From CAZMNY01 sp964567745 (GTDB taxonomy: Bacteria; Planctomycetota; Planctomycetia; Pirellulales; Pirellulaceae), in NCBI GenBank assembly GCA_964567745.1, contig CAZMNY010000001.1, positions 62,001 to 126,000 on the forward strand: a DNA stretch of 64,000 bases, read 5' to 3'. Positions 42,942-52,098 of this stretch are shown here, in pieces; positions within the stretch are counted from its first letter, which is position 1, and every line of letters begins with the position of its first letter. The translations under genes were made by a program, and so were the position numbers. The notes under the pieces are model-generated. The model had not been told where the DNA came from. It ran no database searches and worked only from the letters and a program-made list of their open reading frames with translations.

Positions 42942-45386
42942 ATGGGTTTAGCATCTGCACTCACGACTGCGTTGACTGGATTAACGGCCGCGGAAACGCA
43001 GATTGATGTCGTCGGCAACAACCTTGCCAACTCACAGACAGTCGGGTTCAAAGCCTCCAAGACCGTCTTTGCCACTCAGTTTCTTCAGACACTCAGCCTC
43101 GGCTCGTCACCCACGACAAACAATGGCGGAACGAACCCGCGGCAGACTGGTCTGGGTGTGCAAATCGCCGAGATCACGCCCGACTTTACGCAGGGTACGA
43201 TCGAGATCAGCTCGAACCCGTCCGACCTGGCGATACAGGGGGACGGATTCTTCATTGTCGAGGGCCCCGGAAACGAACGCCTTTATACTCGCAACGGCGT
43301 ATTCAAGACGAACTCAGAAAACCAGTTGGTAACAGTCGGCGGCGACCGGCTGTTGGGCTACGGCGTCGATGAGCTGTTCAATTTGAGCACACAAGCAATT
43401 GTCCCTTTAGAAGTCCCATTGGGTCAGAAGGTCGTGGCAACAGCGACGGAAAACGTGTTCTTCGAGGGAACACTGACGCCGAAGGGCGACGTTGCCGATA
43501 CGGCGGAAGTCCTTGAGAGCGCCGTCCTGGGTGACGCCGCCGTGCCGCGTCCTGATGCGACGGTCACCGCGACGATCGCCACGCCTCCGCAAACGCTCGG
43601 AGTCGGTTTCACCCACAACGACGGCGGCGGCACGCTTGAAGAGGGACAGACCTATCAATATCGATTCGTCTTCCTCGATTCGACGGGCAACGAGTCCAAG
43701 GCGACCGAAGCCATACCACAGACAGTCCCGGTCGGCTCTGGCGGCGATGACAACACCATTACGATAAACCCACTGCCGACGCCTCCGCCAAGTTCGCCTT
43801 GGACCGACGTCCGAATTTATCGGACTGACTCGGGTGGCACGCAATTCAAGGCGATTGCCGATGTTCCAGTCGCGACGACGACGTATACCGACACGGGCGC
43901 GGTTGGCGGCACGGTGCTGGACGACGCCAATCTGATCGGCAACTACAGTTACCTCGTCACCTTTCTCCGCGACGGCTCGCCGGAAAGTCGACCGAGTCCC
44001 TTGGTTGGCCCCGTTAGCGTCGTCGACGGGCGAATCCGGATCGTTAATCTTCCGCCGATCCCAGTGCCCGGACCGGATGACGATTTCCCACCGTACAACC
44101 AGTACCGCCTTTATCGAAACACGGTCTCAGATTCGAGCACTTATTTCGAACTCGCCACGCTCAATCCCGGCGAGTCGTTCGTCGACAACGTCCAGGATGA
44201 CGTGCTTGAACTAGCGGATCTGGTCGACCTCGACGGGCCGAAAGCTGGCCCGAACACGTTGCTGTCCAATGTGCTTGTCCGCGACGATCTGAATTACGAG
44301 TCGCCATTTGAGATCGGCGAAATCACGTTTGAGGGCCGCAAGGGCGGCAGGAGCTTGGGCGGTCAAGACTTCAGCGTTGACGCGACAACAACACTTCAGA
44401 ACATAGTCGACTTTTTCGGCGATGCGATGGGGATTCAGGTCGCTGCCGATGATTCGAGTATTCCCGTGCCGAGCTCGCTCAACACCTTGGTTGCCGGCGG
44501 CGCTCCGCTGACCCCGGGCGTTTCAATTGAAGCCAATGGGAGGATCCGCGTCGTCTCGAACAACGGTGTCGACAACGCGGTCGACATCAACTTGTCCGCA
44601 TTCCAGTTGATCGCTGCGGATGACAATGAGGTCACTACGCCGTCGCTCGGTTTCGCCTCCGTCCAAGACGCGGTTGGCCAGAGTACGACGACGGATTTCC
44701 TCGTCTTTGATACGCTCGGTTCGCCTATCAACGTGCGTGTTACCGCGGTGTTAGAGGAGAAGACGGGCAGTCAAACGGTATACCGATGGTTTGCCGACTC
44801 GACCGACAACCAACCTTTGTCGGGCAATGATATCGCGGTCGGCACGGGCCGAATTATCTTCGACGGCGAAGGCAACTTCGTTTCGTCGGCTAACAACACG
44901 GCGTCCATCCACCGACGAGACAGCCCGGCAGCCTCGCCGCTGGAAATCACGTTGCAGTACGACTTGATGTCCGGTCTGGCCACTGAGAATCCTTCGTTGG
45001 CGGCATCGCGACAAGACGGCTCGCCACCTGGAACTCTCACGAGCTTCCGTGTCGGTGAGGACGGAGTCATTGCGGGCGTGTTCGACAACGGGGTTGCGAG
45101 AACGCTGGGCCAAGTGCAAATGGCTCGATTCACCAACCCGTCGGGGCTGGAGCAACGCGGCGAGAACCTGTATCGCTCAGGTGCCAACTCCGGACTGGCC
45201 GTTCGGGCCGATCCGGGGAAAAACGGAGCGGGAAGTCTCATCGCAGGCGCCGTCGAACTCTCCAACACCGACATTGGTCAAAACTTGATTGACCTCGTTC
45301 TGGCGACAACCCAATACCGAGGCAACACCCGAGTGATTACGACAGCTCAGCAGCTGATCGACGAGTTGCTCAACTTGCGACGATAG
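42942..45386 (+). CDS. flgE: flagellar hook protein FlgE with a duplicated inserted domain
   Basis: The 814-residue protein is about twice the usual length. The N-terminal D0 segment is typical (LTGLTAAETQIDVVGNNLAN, then SQTVGFKASKTVFATQFLQT), DLAIQGDGFFIVEG follows, and the C-terminus ends in DLVLATTQYRGNTRVITTAQ. Residues of about 195-440 are an insertion with two Fn3-like units, marked by YQYRFVFLDSTGNES / DVRIYRTDSGG and YSYLVTFLRDGSPES / YRLYRNTVSDSS. The insertion lies in surface-exposed D2/D3 positions, so it would decorate the hook. GGGGG precedes the ATG. A terminator follows at 45400. Confidence 0.9.
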   Translation: MGLASALTTALTGLTAAETQIDVVGNNLANSQTVGFKASKTVFATQFLQTLSLGSSPTTNNGGTNPRQTGLGVQIAEITPDFTQGTIEISSNPSDLAIQGDGFFIVEGPGNERLYTRNGVFKTNSENQLVTVGGDRLLGYGVDELFNLSTQAIVPLEVPLGQKVVATATENVFFEGTLTPKGDVADTAEVLESAVLGDAAVPRPDATVTATIATPPQTLGVGFTHNDGGGTLEEGQTYQYRFVFLDSTGNESKATEAIPQTVPVGSGGDDNTITINPLPTPPPSSPWTDVRIYRTDSGGTQFKAIADVPVATTTYTDTGAVGGTVLDDANLIGNYSYLVTFLRDGSPESRPSPLVGPVSVVDGRIRIVNLPPIPVPGPDDDFPPYNQYRLYRNTVSDSSTYFELATLNPGESFVDNVQDDVLELADLVDLDGPKAGPNTLLSNVLVRDDLNYESPFEIGEITFEGRKGGRSLGGQDFSVDATTTLQNIVDFFGDAMGIQVAADDSSIPVPSSLNTLVAGGAPLTPGVSIEANGRIRVVSNNGVDNAVDINLSAFQLIAADDNEVTTPSLGFASVQDAVGQSTTTDFLVFDTLGSPINVRVTAVLEEKTGSQTVYRWFADSTDNQPLSGNDIAVGTGRIIFDGEGNFVSSANNTASIHRRDSPAASPLEITLQYDLMSGLATENPSLAASRQDGSPPGTLTSFRVGEDGVIAGVFDNGVARTLGQVQMARFTNPSGLEQRGENLYRSGANSGLAVRADPGKNGAGSLIAGAVELSNTDIGQNLIDLVLATTQYRGNTRVITTAQQLIDELLNLRR

Positions 45387-45399
45387 TAGCAATTGTGAG

Positions 45400-45427
45400 G
45401 CGGGCGAGGTTGCCCGCTTTTGCTTTG
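45400..45427 (+). terminator. rho-independent terminator after flgE
   Basis: A perfect six-pair stem GCGGGC/GCCCGC with a six-base loop is followed by TTTTGCTTTG, starting 14 bases after the flgE stop. It should end the flgB-flgE transcript, so flbD and the motor genes need their own promoter. Confidence 0.85.
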
Positions 45428-45537
45428 TGCATGACGTATGTTCGAGGGAGGCGGATTCGGCGGTCGATTTTGTCGCGGTTCTGCGAGTGATAATGCGTTG
45501 CTCATGATCGCGTTCGGCAGCCAACTCCGTTGAAGGA

Positions 45538-45756
45538 ATGATCCGACTGACACGATTGAACGGTGAACCGTTCATTCTGAATGCAGAGCTGATTCGATAC
45601 GTCGAATCGCGCCCCGACACGTTCATTACATTGACGAGCGGCGACCGCATTGTCGTCGGCGAAACGATGGATAACGTGCTCGAACTCACACTGCATTACC
45701 AGCAGTCGAAAAACATGATTCCCCGGCCCATCCAGCCGCCAGTAGAGACAACGTAG
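45538..45756 (+). CDS. flbD: flagellar protein FlbD family (SwrD)
   Basis: A 72-residue protein matching the FlbD/SwrD family: MIRLTRLNGEPFILNAELIR, then SRPDTFITLTSGDRIVVGE and NVLELTLHYQQ. The family is small, cytoplasmic and always in flagellar clusters; SwrD raises motor torque in Bacillus. It starts the second flagellar block after the flgE terminator and lies nine bases before motA. GAAGGA directly precedes the ATG. Confidence 0.88.
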   Translation: MIRLTRLNGEPFILNAELIRYVESRPDTFITLTSGDRIVVGETMDNVLELTLHYQQSKNMIPRPIQPPVETT

Positions 45757-45765
45757 GACCGGAAA

Positions 45766-46536
45766 ATGGACATTGCAAGTTTAGTCGGGTTTCTGCTCGC
45801 AGCTGGCCTGATCGTCGGTTCCATGCTAATGGGTTCGGCGCCGATAACCGCTTTCATCGACATCCCCTCAGCGATGGTCGTGATCGGCGGCGCGATCGCT
45901 GCGGCATTGATCTGCTTTCCACTCAAAGTGATTCTAAGCGTGCCGATGGTCGTCAAGAAAGTATTCTTGAACAAACCGGCCGACATCAATGAGCTCATCA
46001 AAGAGATTGTTGGACTGGCCGAGACCGCGCGACGCGACGGGCTACTCGCTCTGGAATCCAGAATGGGCGACGTCGAGAATCCTTTCGTGAGAATGGGAGT
46101 CCAAATGGCCGTCGACGGCACTCGACCTGAGGTCATCGAAGACATCCTTCGCACCGAAATTGACGCCATCGCCACGCGCCACAAAGATTGCAAAGGCGTT
46201 ATGGATCAGATGGGTCGGTTTGCGCCGGCCTATGGAATGATCGGCACCCTGATGGGCTTGATCATGATGCTCAGCGATATGTCCGACCCCTCTAGTATTG
46301 GTGCGGGAATGGCGGTCGCTTTGATCACCACGCTTTACGGCGCCATCGTGGCAAACACTATGTTTTGTCCGTTCGCAGAAAAGCTTGGCTTCCTCAACAA
46401 ACAGGAACTAATCGAACTCGAAATCACCACCCGCGGAATTATGGCGATTCAGTCGGGCGAAAACCCTCGAGTGATTGAACAAAAGCTCTATTCGTTCCTA
46501 CCGCCGAAACTTCGCCCCGACGAGGAGGCTGCGTAG
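45766..46536 (+). CDS. motA: flagellar stator protein MotA
   Basis: A 256-residue proton-channel subunit with four membrane helices (about 5-25, 35-55, 148-170, 183-205). The conserved C-terminal pair GMIGTLMGLIMML and TLYGAIVANTMFCPFAEKL is present. MotA and MotB form the torque-generating stator against FliG. It is separated from motB by two bases and from flbD by nine, a single unit. Confidence 0.93.
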   Translation: MDIASLVGFLLAAGLIVGSMLMGSAPITAFIDIPSAMVVIGGAIAAALICFPLKVILSVPMVVKKVFLNKPADINELIKEIVGLAETARRDGLLALESRMGDVENPFVRMGVQMAVDGTRPEVIEDILRTEIDAIATRHKDCKGVMDQMGRFAPAYGMIGTLMGLIMMLSDMSDPSSIGAGMAVALITTLYGAIVANTMFCPFAEKLGFLNKQELIELEITTRGIMAIQSGENPRVIEQKLYSFLPPKLRPDEEAA

Positions 46537-46538
46537 CC

Positions 46539-47303
46539 ATGGTCGACGAGGATGATGGTGCTACGGAAATTCCGGAATGGGTCGTTACCTTTGGCGACAT
46601 GATGTCGCTTCTGCTGACCTTCTTCATCATGTTAGTGTCGCTGAGCGAGATCAAAGAGGAAGAAAAATATCAGGCGTTGGTCGAATCCGTACGGCAGAAG
46701 TTTGGGCACACAATGTCAAAAGCCAGCATCGTGCCTGGCCCTGCCAAGCCTCGCAGTTCGGCCATCTCCAATTCAGCCACAATGGGGCGAGCCCGTAAGT
46801 TGGATATTCATCAGGGCGGCGGTCCGACTCAAGCGCCAATCGGCGAGTTTGTGCTCGTGCATGAGATTCGGCCGAACAAAGATCGCTCGATCGACGCAAT
46901 GATCGTGTTCGACGAATTCGCCTATGAGTTGACCGACAAGCACAAGGAATCGTTGCAAACGCTCGCCCTGCAGATCGGCGGCAAGCCGCAGAAGCTCGAT
47001 ATCCGCGGCCACACTTCCTACAAACCCGTTCCGCCCGCTGTCGCCCGAGACCATGACGACCTCGCTACAAAGCGGGCCATGGCCGCCAAACGGTTTCTGG
47101 TTGACGAGCTCCATATCGACTCGAAACGTATTCGAGTCTCGGTGGCTGGGCCGAATGAGCCTCTCTACTCGGGGCACGACCCTCAATTGTTGGCTCGCAA
47201 CCCGCGCGTCGAAGTCCATGTGCTAGCGGAGTTCGTGAACCAATTTCGTGGCTCCAACGAGAACCGCGAACACGAAACGACAACCGAAGGTCCGTTGCCA
47301 TAA
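46539..47303 (+). CDS. motB: flagellar stator protein MotB
   Basis: A 254-residue protein with one N-terminal membrane helix holding the ion-binding Asp20 in VTFGDMMSLLLTFFIML, a linker with plug-like segment, and a C-terminal OmpA-like peptidoglycan-binding domain (about 125-240, LDIRGHTSY, TKRAMAAKRFLVDE, RNPRVEVHVL). It anchors the stator to the wall. The planctomycete wall contains little-studied peptidoglycan, so presence of this domain is functionally informative. The stop is followed by a 170-base region with a hairpin before fliL. Confidence 0.9.
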   Translation: MVDEDDGATEIPEWVVTFGDMMSLLLTFFIMLVSLSEIKEEEKYQALVESVRQKFGHTMSKASIVPGPAKPRSSAISNSATMGRARKLDIHQGGGPTQAPIGEFVLVHEIRPNKDRSIDAMIVFDEFAYELTDKHKESLQTLALQIGGKPQKLDIRGHTSYKPVPPAVARDHDDLATKRAMAAKRFLVDELHIDSKRIRVSVAGPNEPLYSGHDPQLLARNPRVEVHVLAEFVNQFRGSNENREHETTTEGPLP

Positions 47304-47419
47304 ACCGGTTACGACTCAGCTAGCACCCGTGCCGGGCCAGCCCTACCGATGGGACCCAGCGGAACCCGCGCCCAAGTGAGCAAGCTCGATTTGGGCCCGC
47401 GACGCCGCCTCGCGGCATT

Positions 47420-47460
47420 CTGTGAGCTAGGCTTTCCATGAATACTGGAAATTCTCACAG
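47420..47460 (+). promoter_or_regulatory. two-step hairpin between motB and fliL
   Basis: CTGTGAG (47420-47426) pairs with CTCACAG (47454-47460), and inside it TTTCCA pairs with TGGAAA. The structure ends 15 bases before the fliL ATG and has no U-run, so it may be a leader or RNA-processing element. Confidence 0.45.
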
Positions 47461-47475
47461 AATAGGGTGCAATCG

Positions 47476-48030
47476 ATGGCCGAAGAGCAGCAACCAGAAG
47501 AAGCTGCCCCAGCTAGCGGCGGCAGCGGCATGCTTGGCAAACTGATGATCGCGGGCTTTATGGGCTTTGTCATTCTGACCGAGTGCCTGTTGGCTTATTT
47601 CTGGATTCCCAGTGCCGACGACATCGCCGCGCGAGCCCAGGCGAAAATAGCTGACGATATGGCTCAGCGAAATGAAGACGACTTGGGCGTCGAGTCCGCT
47701 GAAACAGCCGGTTTGGTCGAAGTCGACTTCGGCGAGTTCAATATCACTGCGGCACAGCCGTCAACGAACTCCTCGCTTCGAATCGACTTTATAGTCGCCG
47801 GCACGGTCGCCAAGGAGAATAAGGACAAAGTCGAAGAACTTTTCGAGGCGAAGAAGTACCGTTTTGCCACCAATGTCGAGTACGTCATTCGAAATGCCGA
47901 GATCAGCGAGTTGAACGACCCAGGTTTGGGCTTGATTCAAAGGCAGATTTTGACGAAAAGTAATCGCCTTTTCGGCGAAACTCTTGTCAAAGAGATCCTG
48001 ATCACAGGATTTTCGCTCGTCGATCAATAG
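47476..48030 (+). CDS. fliL: flagellar basal body protein FliL
   Basis: A 184-residue protein with one membrane helix (LMIAGFMGFVILTECLLAYF, about 24-43) and a periplasmic FliL domain (EVDFGEFNITAAQPS, LRIDFIVAGTVAKENKDKV and the C-terminal LVKEILITGFSLVDQ). FliL rings the stator and supports torque. ATG 47476 is preferred over GTG 47467. fliN follows 34 bases later; in many bacteria fliM sits between them, but not here. Confidence 0.85.
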   Translation: MAEEQQPEEAAPASGGSGMLGKLMIAGFMGFVILTECLLAYFWIPSADDIAARAQAKIADDMAQRNEDDLGVESAETAGLVEVDFGEFNITAAQPSTNSSLRIDFIVAGTVAKENKDKVEELFEAKKYRFATNVEYVIRNAEISELNDPGLGLIQRQILTKSNRLFGETLVKEILITGFSLVDQ

Positions 48031-48064
48031 GCCCTCGCGGTTCGCGACATAGGGATGGATTCCA

Positions 48065-48619
48065 GTGTCCGACGAAAACGACGAAATTGGCCAAAATGAG
48101 ATCGAAGATCTTCTCCGCCAAGCACAGGCCGGGCAGGGAAGTTCGCCCACCGACTTGGCGCATCCGGATCCGAACGAATCCAGCGAGCCAGAGCCTGTCG
48201 CCGAGGTGCCGCAAGCGGGCGCTCCTGCCGCCGTCGGGCCAACCGACATCGACCTGCTGTTGAGTCAGGCCGAACAGGCAATCGCGTCCATCGATTCCCC
48301 GAGCCCTCAGCAAGACGACACGATCCCGTTCTCGTTCCGGAATCTGAGTGGAACGCCCGCCAATAACGAGGCGGCAACGCTCGAACTGATTCAAGACGTC
48401 AGCCTCGACGTACGAATCGAACTCGGGCGATCCAAAATGCGGCTCGACGAAGTACTGCAACTCAAACAGGGCTCCGTCGTATCGCTCGACCGACTCGCGG
48501 GCGATCCGGTTGATGTGTTTGTCAACGGACGCTTGATCGCACGCGGAGAAGTTCTCGTGCTCAATGACAATTTCTGCATTCGTGTTGGCGAACTCGTCGC
48601 CGGCAACCAAGCATCATAG
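48065..48619 (+). CDS. fliN: FliN-type switch protein with FliM-like N-terminal peptides
   Basis: A 184-residue product starting at GTG 48065. The C-terminal SpoA domain (about 105-180: LELIQDVSLDVRIELGRSKM, VVSLDRLAGDPVDVFVNGRL, GEVLVLNDNFCIRVGELV) is a standard FliN. The N-terminal 100 residues are acidic and disordered but hold two copies of a peptide like the CheY-binding start of FliM: IGQNEIEDLL at 8-17 and PTDIDLLLSQ at 59-68. No FliM gene is in the window, although fliL and fliN are adjacent. The protein may bind CheY-P itself, as FliY does. Confidence 0.87.
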   Translation: MSDENDEIGQNEIEDLLRQAQAGQGSSPTDLAHPDPNESSEPEPVAEVPQAGAPAAVGPTDIDLLLSQAEQAIASIDSPSPQQDDTIPFSFRNLSGTPANNEAATLELIQDVSLDVRIELGRSKMRLDEVLQLKQGSVVSLDRLAGDPVDVFVNGRLIARGEVLVLNDNFCIRVGELVAGNQAS

Positions 48620-48818
48620 TGCAGATCGACTTGAGATAAATGCCGAGAGGCGAGAAGACGATGTCGTCATGAATGCAACCAGCTCATCAAGACGTCGCGC
48701 GAAGGTCGTCCAGTCAAGGAAGTACACCGACCCGTCATCATGAATCGACACCTCGCGCAATCAACTTAAATCCAAGTCGTGCGAAAAAACTGAAACGCAC
48801 GTAGGCAAGGAAGCCGAA

Positions 48819-49850
48819 ATGTCCCCGACGCCATTGGGAACCGCGACCGCAACGACGCACACTAGAACGTTGTGTCGCCATCGAATGATGCTGGTCGTAT
48901 CCCGCAGTGCGAGTTGGCGAGACATCGCGCGTCTCGTCGTGTTCGTCATCGCAGCCTCGTCTCTATGCACAACAGCTCGAGCACAGGCGTTCGACAACAG
49001 CGACGCGGGCGGGCTTGGCCGGCAAATTAAACCTTATATCGGCGCCGAACGACCACCGGCTCGACAACCCGATGCGACTGGCCCCTCGTTGAACACTCGA
49101 TATGGCAGCTTGCCCGCAGCCAATGCCCCCGCATCAACTCGAGGCCAAAGGCAAACACAACCAGACAATTCGGCATCTTCGTCGCCGAGCCCATTCGCTC
49201 GCGGACCGGCCGCTCCATCCTCGGCCACTCCACCGTCGTCCGCTCCACCCTCATCCGCTCCGTCCTCGGAACGACCGAACGAGCGGTTCGAGAACAATCG
49301 GACTGCGACCAACGACGCGCCCGTAACAACGTTCCGAGGTCAATTGTCTTCGGACGAACCGATTCCTTTGGAGCCGCCCGACGAATCGGCGTCGCAATCG
49401 GCACCTCCAAAAACGCCGACGGGCGAGATCTGGACGGTCATCACGAGCCTGGCAATGGTTCTCGGCTTGTTCTTTGTCGTTGTGTTCATCAGTCGCCGCA
49501 CGGCTGCCGGCGGCACCATGGCGTTGCCGAAAGAGGCGTTCGACGTGCTCGGGCGAGCTGCTTTGGCCGGACGCCAACAAGCTCAAGTCGTCCGATTTGG
49601 CGACAAGCTGATTCTGCTGGCCGTCAGTGCGACCGGAGTGGAATCACTCGCCGAGATTACGTCGCCTGACGAAGTTGAACGCGTTGCCGGGCTTTGCCAA
49701 CAACATCGTCCAGACAGCGTGACGCGTTCCTTCCAACAAGTGCTTCACCAATTCTCGAGGGACAAGACAACGTCCGGTTTTGTGGAAAGCGAATCGTCGA
49801 ACGAGCCAACGGCTGAGGAGTCGGTGAGCGAGTTTGAGAGACTCGCCTAA
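48819..49850 (+). CDS. fliO: flagellar biosynthesis protein FliO
   Basis: A 343-residue product with a signal peptide-like start (ARLVVFVIAASSLCTTARAQ, about 40-59), a long Pro/Ser-rich periplasmic region (about 60-195), one membrane helix (WTVITSLAMVLGLFFVVVFI, about 205-224) and a FliO cytoplasmic domain (EAFDVLGRAALAGRQQAQVV, KLILLAVSATGVESLAEI). FliO helps assemble the FliP/Q/R gate. It is longer than the usual 120-150 residues because of the periplasmic part. AAGGAA precedes ATG 48819; ATG 48885 is an alternative start. Confidence 0.83.
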   Translation: MSPTPLGTATATTHTRTLCRHRMMLVVSRSASWRDIARLVVFVIAASSLCTTARAQAFDNSDAGGLGRQIKPYIGAERPPARQPDATGPSLNTRYGSLPAANAPASTRGQRQTQPDNSASSSPSPFARGPAAPSSATPPSSAPPSSAPSSERPNERFENNRTATNDAPVTTFRGQLSSDEPIPLEPPDESASQSAPPKTPTGEIWTVITSLAMVLGLFFVVVFISRRTAAGGTMALPKEAFDVLGRAALAGRQQAQVVRFGDKLILLAVSATGVESLAEITSPDEVERVAGLCQQHRPDSVTRSFQQVLHQFSRDKTTSGFVESESSNEPTAEESVSEFERLA

Positions 49851-49902
49851 TCGTCTCAGTCGAGGACGAACGGCTGATCGACTGTGAATCAAAGAGAACA
49901 GA

Positions 49903-50829
49903 ATGTCGCGGAAGGCAACGATGCCAAGAAACAAGAAACAAAAACGGACGCTCAAGAGTTCGCTACGAGCTCTTTCGCGGTGGCGAGCGCCTCGCGGCAA
50001 AGTGCTCACGGCGCTTTGGGTGGCAATCTTCGGATTGACGGCATGCACGATCGTCTATGGCCAGACGAATCCGGGCGCCGAGATTATTCGCGCTGCGGAA
50101 TCAGCGCCCGAGATTGACAGCGAGTGGTCGGCATTGGGTGGCCCGCCCGTTTGGACCAGTCCCGAAGGACTCTCGTCTTCGCTGCAAGTCATGTTACTGC
50201 TAACTGTGCTGAGTTTGGCGCCGGCCGTACTGCTGATGACCACAAGTTTTGTCCGAATCGTTGTCGTCTTAGGGCTGCTGCGACAAGCCATGGGAACGCA
50301 GCAGCTGCCGCCGGGCCAAGTGATTACCTCCATCGCGATGTTCATGACGCTGCTCATCATGACGCCCGTTTGGACGGAGGTTTACAACGACGCGATCGCA
50401 CCTTATTCGGATCCCGAGTCGGGCATGAGCCCCGCAGAAGCTTGGGACGCCGGCGTTCGCCCCATACGTCGATTCATGTCGCTGCAGATAAAGAATGCGC
50501 ACAATCGCCAAGACGTCTGGATGTTCTATCGTTATTACGCGAACAAGGACACGACGCCTCCCACGAGTTACGCAGAAGTGCCTTTACAGGTCTTGATCCC
50601 GGCTTACATGTTGAGCGAGCTCAAGGTCGCCTTCATGATCGGATTTCAGATCTACCTTCCGTTCCTGATTCTCGACATCGTCGTAGCCAGCATCACGATC
50701 TCCATGGGAATGTTGATGCTGCCGCCGGTGATGATTTCCCTGCCGTTTAAGCTCTTACTTTTTGTTCTCGTCGACGGCTGGAACCTGGTGGTCGGTATGT
50801 TGCTCGAGAGCTTCGTTCCCTACACCTGA
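49903..50829 (+). CDS. fliP: flagellar export gate protein FliP
   Basis: A 308-residue gate protein. After a basic N-terminus and signal peptide (LTALWVAIFGLTACTIVYGQ, about 29-48) come membrane helices with the family motifs LLMTTSFVRIVVVLGLLRQA, QQLPPGQVITSIAMFMTLLI, IPAYMLSELKVAFMIGFQIY and ISMGMLMLPPVMISLPFKLL. FliP with FliQ and FliR forms the export channel. It overlaps nothing and lies between fliO and fliQ. Confidence 0.93.
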   Translation: MSRKATMPRNKKQKRTLKSSLRALSRWRAPRGKVLTALWVAIFGLTACTIVYGQTNPGAEIIRAAESAPEIDSEWSALGGPPVWTSPEGLSSSLQVMLLLTVLSLAPAVLLMTTSFVRIVVVLGLLRQAMGTQQLPPGQVITSIAMFMTLLIMTPVWTEVYNDAIAPYSDPESGMSPAEAWDAGVRPIRRFMSLQIKNAHNRQDVWMFYRYYANKDTTPPTSYAEVPLQVLIPAYMLSELKVAFMIGFQIYLPFLILDIVVASITISMGMLMLPPVMISLPFKLLLFVLVDGWNLVVGMLLESFVPYT

Positions 50830-50889
50830 CGATGCGGCGATGCGCACCGGCTAGTCACGCGTACCAAGACTGTTAAGAGGAAATGTTCG

Positions 50890-51168
50890 ATGAGTCCCGA
50901 TGCCGCGATTGATATCGGTCGTCAAGCGATCTTCACAAGCCTTCTGATTGGTGCCCCGATCCTGATCACGGGAATGTTGGTCGGACTCACGATCGGATTA
51001 TTGCAAGCCTTGACGCAGGTGCAAGATCAGACCGTTTCCTTTGTCCCCAAAATCGCCGCCATGGTGTTGATGTTGACGTTTTGCCTGCCGTGGCTCATGC
51101 AACGTTGGGTCGACTACTCGCGCGAACTCTACACAAACATTCCCAGCATCGTGATGCGCCAGCACTAG
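50890..51168 (+). CDS. fliQ: flagellar export gate protein FliQ
   Basis: A 92-residue protein with two membrane helices and the FliQ motif GLTIGLLQALTQVQDQTVSF followed by IAAMVLMLTFCLPWLM. It forms the outer layer of the export gate with FliP and FliR. AGAGGAAATG lies before ATG 50890. Order fliO-fliP-fliQ-fliR-flhB is standard. Confidence 0.93.
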   Translation: MSPDAAIDIGRQAIFTSLLIGAPILITGMLVGLTIGLLQALTQVQDQTVSFVPKIAAMVLMLTFCLPWLMQRWVDYSRELYTNIPSIVMRQH

Positions 51169-51190
51169 CCGCATCACCCGTTGGGGCGTC

Positions 51191-52000
51191 TTGCATTTTG
51201 TGAGGTCAAGCGACAACGCCGTGTTCATTCTCGAACAATTTCTGAATCAATTCCTGGTGTTCGTGTTTGTGTTGACACGTTTCACCGGCCTTGCGCTTAC
51301 CGCGCCGGTTTTCGGCACCCGCTCGGCGCCGATGCAAGTGCGAGCTCTGTTGGCTGTCGCGATTTCGTTTCTGGTCGCCCCCTTGTACTGGGGCGCCGAA
51401 ATCGGCAAGCCTGAAAATCTGCTTCAAATGGTCACGTTGATGGGCCAAGAGGCGGTTGTTGGCCTGACGATTGGCGTCGGCATGATGTTCCTGTTCAGCA
51501 GCCTGCAGCTCACCGGACACGTCGTGGGCCAGATGTCTGGAATGCAGTTGGCCGATGTGTTCGATCCCACGTTCAACTCGAGCGTTCCTGTCTTCGCGCA
51601 GTTGCTCGAATTGATTGCACTGGCAGTCTTCTTCGGCATTGGCGGGCATCGCCAGGTCCTCAGCGCCCTACTCGACACATTTACCTGGATCCCGCCGGGC
51701 GACGCATCGTTCTCCGCCGAAATGACGCCCGCGCTCGTTCAGCTGTTGCAAGTTGCATTTGTCGTCGGCGTTCGCACTGCGGCGCCGATGATCACGGCAT
51801 TGCTCATGTCGATGCTCGTGCTCGGTCTGATCAGCCGAACCTTGCCCCAGCTCAACATTTTGGCCGTCGGTTTCAGTCTCAATATGATGGTGATGATGGG
51901 AACCATGTTCATGGCCTTGGGTGCCATCATCTATGTGTTTCAAGAGCAGGCGATACAGGCGATCGAACATCTGAGATCCGCGTTGACGGTCGTCCCGTAG
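51191..52000 (+). CDS. fliR: flagellar export gate protein FliR
   Basis: A 269-residue membrane protein with about six helices: FLVFVFVLTRFTGLALTAPV near the start, MLFSSLQLTGHVVGQMSGMQ, MLVLGLISRTLPQLNILAVG and the C-terminal helix. FliR completes the FliP/Q/R channel. The start is uncertain: TTG 51191, GTG 51200 or GTG 51221, since no ATG lies in the proper place. The reading frame is continuous to TAG 51998-52000. Confidence 0.9.
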   Translation: MHFVRSSDNAVFILEQFLNQFLVFVFVLTRFTGLALTAPVFGTRSAPMQVRALLAVAISFLVAPLYWGAEIGKPENLLQMVTLMGQEAVVGLTIGVGMMFLFSSLQLTGHVVGQMSGMQLADVFDPTFNSSVPVFAQLLELIALAVFFGIGGHRQVLSALLDTFTWIPPGDASFSAEMTPALVQLLQVAFVVGVRTAAPMITALLMSMLVLGLISRTLPQLNILAVGFSLNMMVMMGTMFMALGAIIYVFQEQAIQAIEHLRSALTVVP

Positions 52001-52004
52001 TAGG

Positions 52005-52034
52005 CCGTTCCCATAGCAGACCGTTCCCATAGCA
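52005..52034 (+). repeat. short tandem repeat between fliR and flhB
   Basis: CCGTTCCCATAGCA occurs at 52005-52018 and 52021-52034, a 16-base period, directly after the fliR stop. Confidence 0.7.
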
Positions 52035-52098
52035 AGGCGAGTTGCGTTTCACGCGTCAGCAGATGGCGGGCGACAAGAGTCAGAGGAATTAGCCAACC

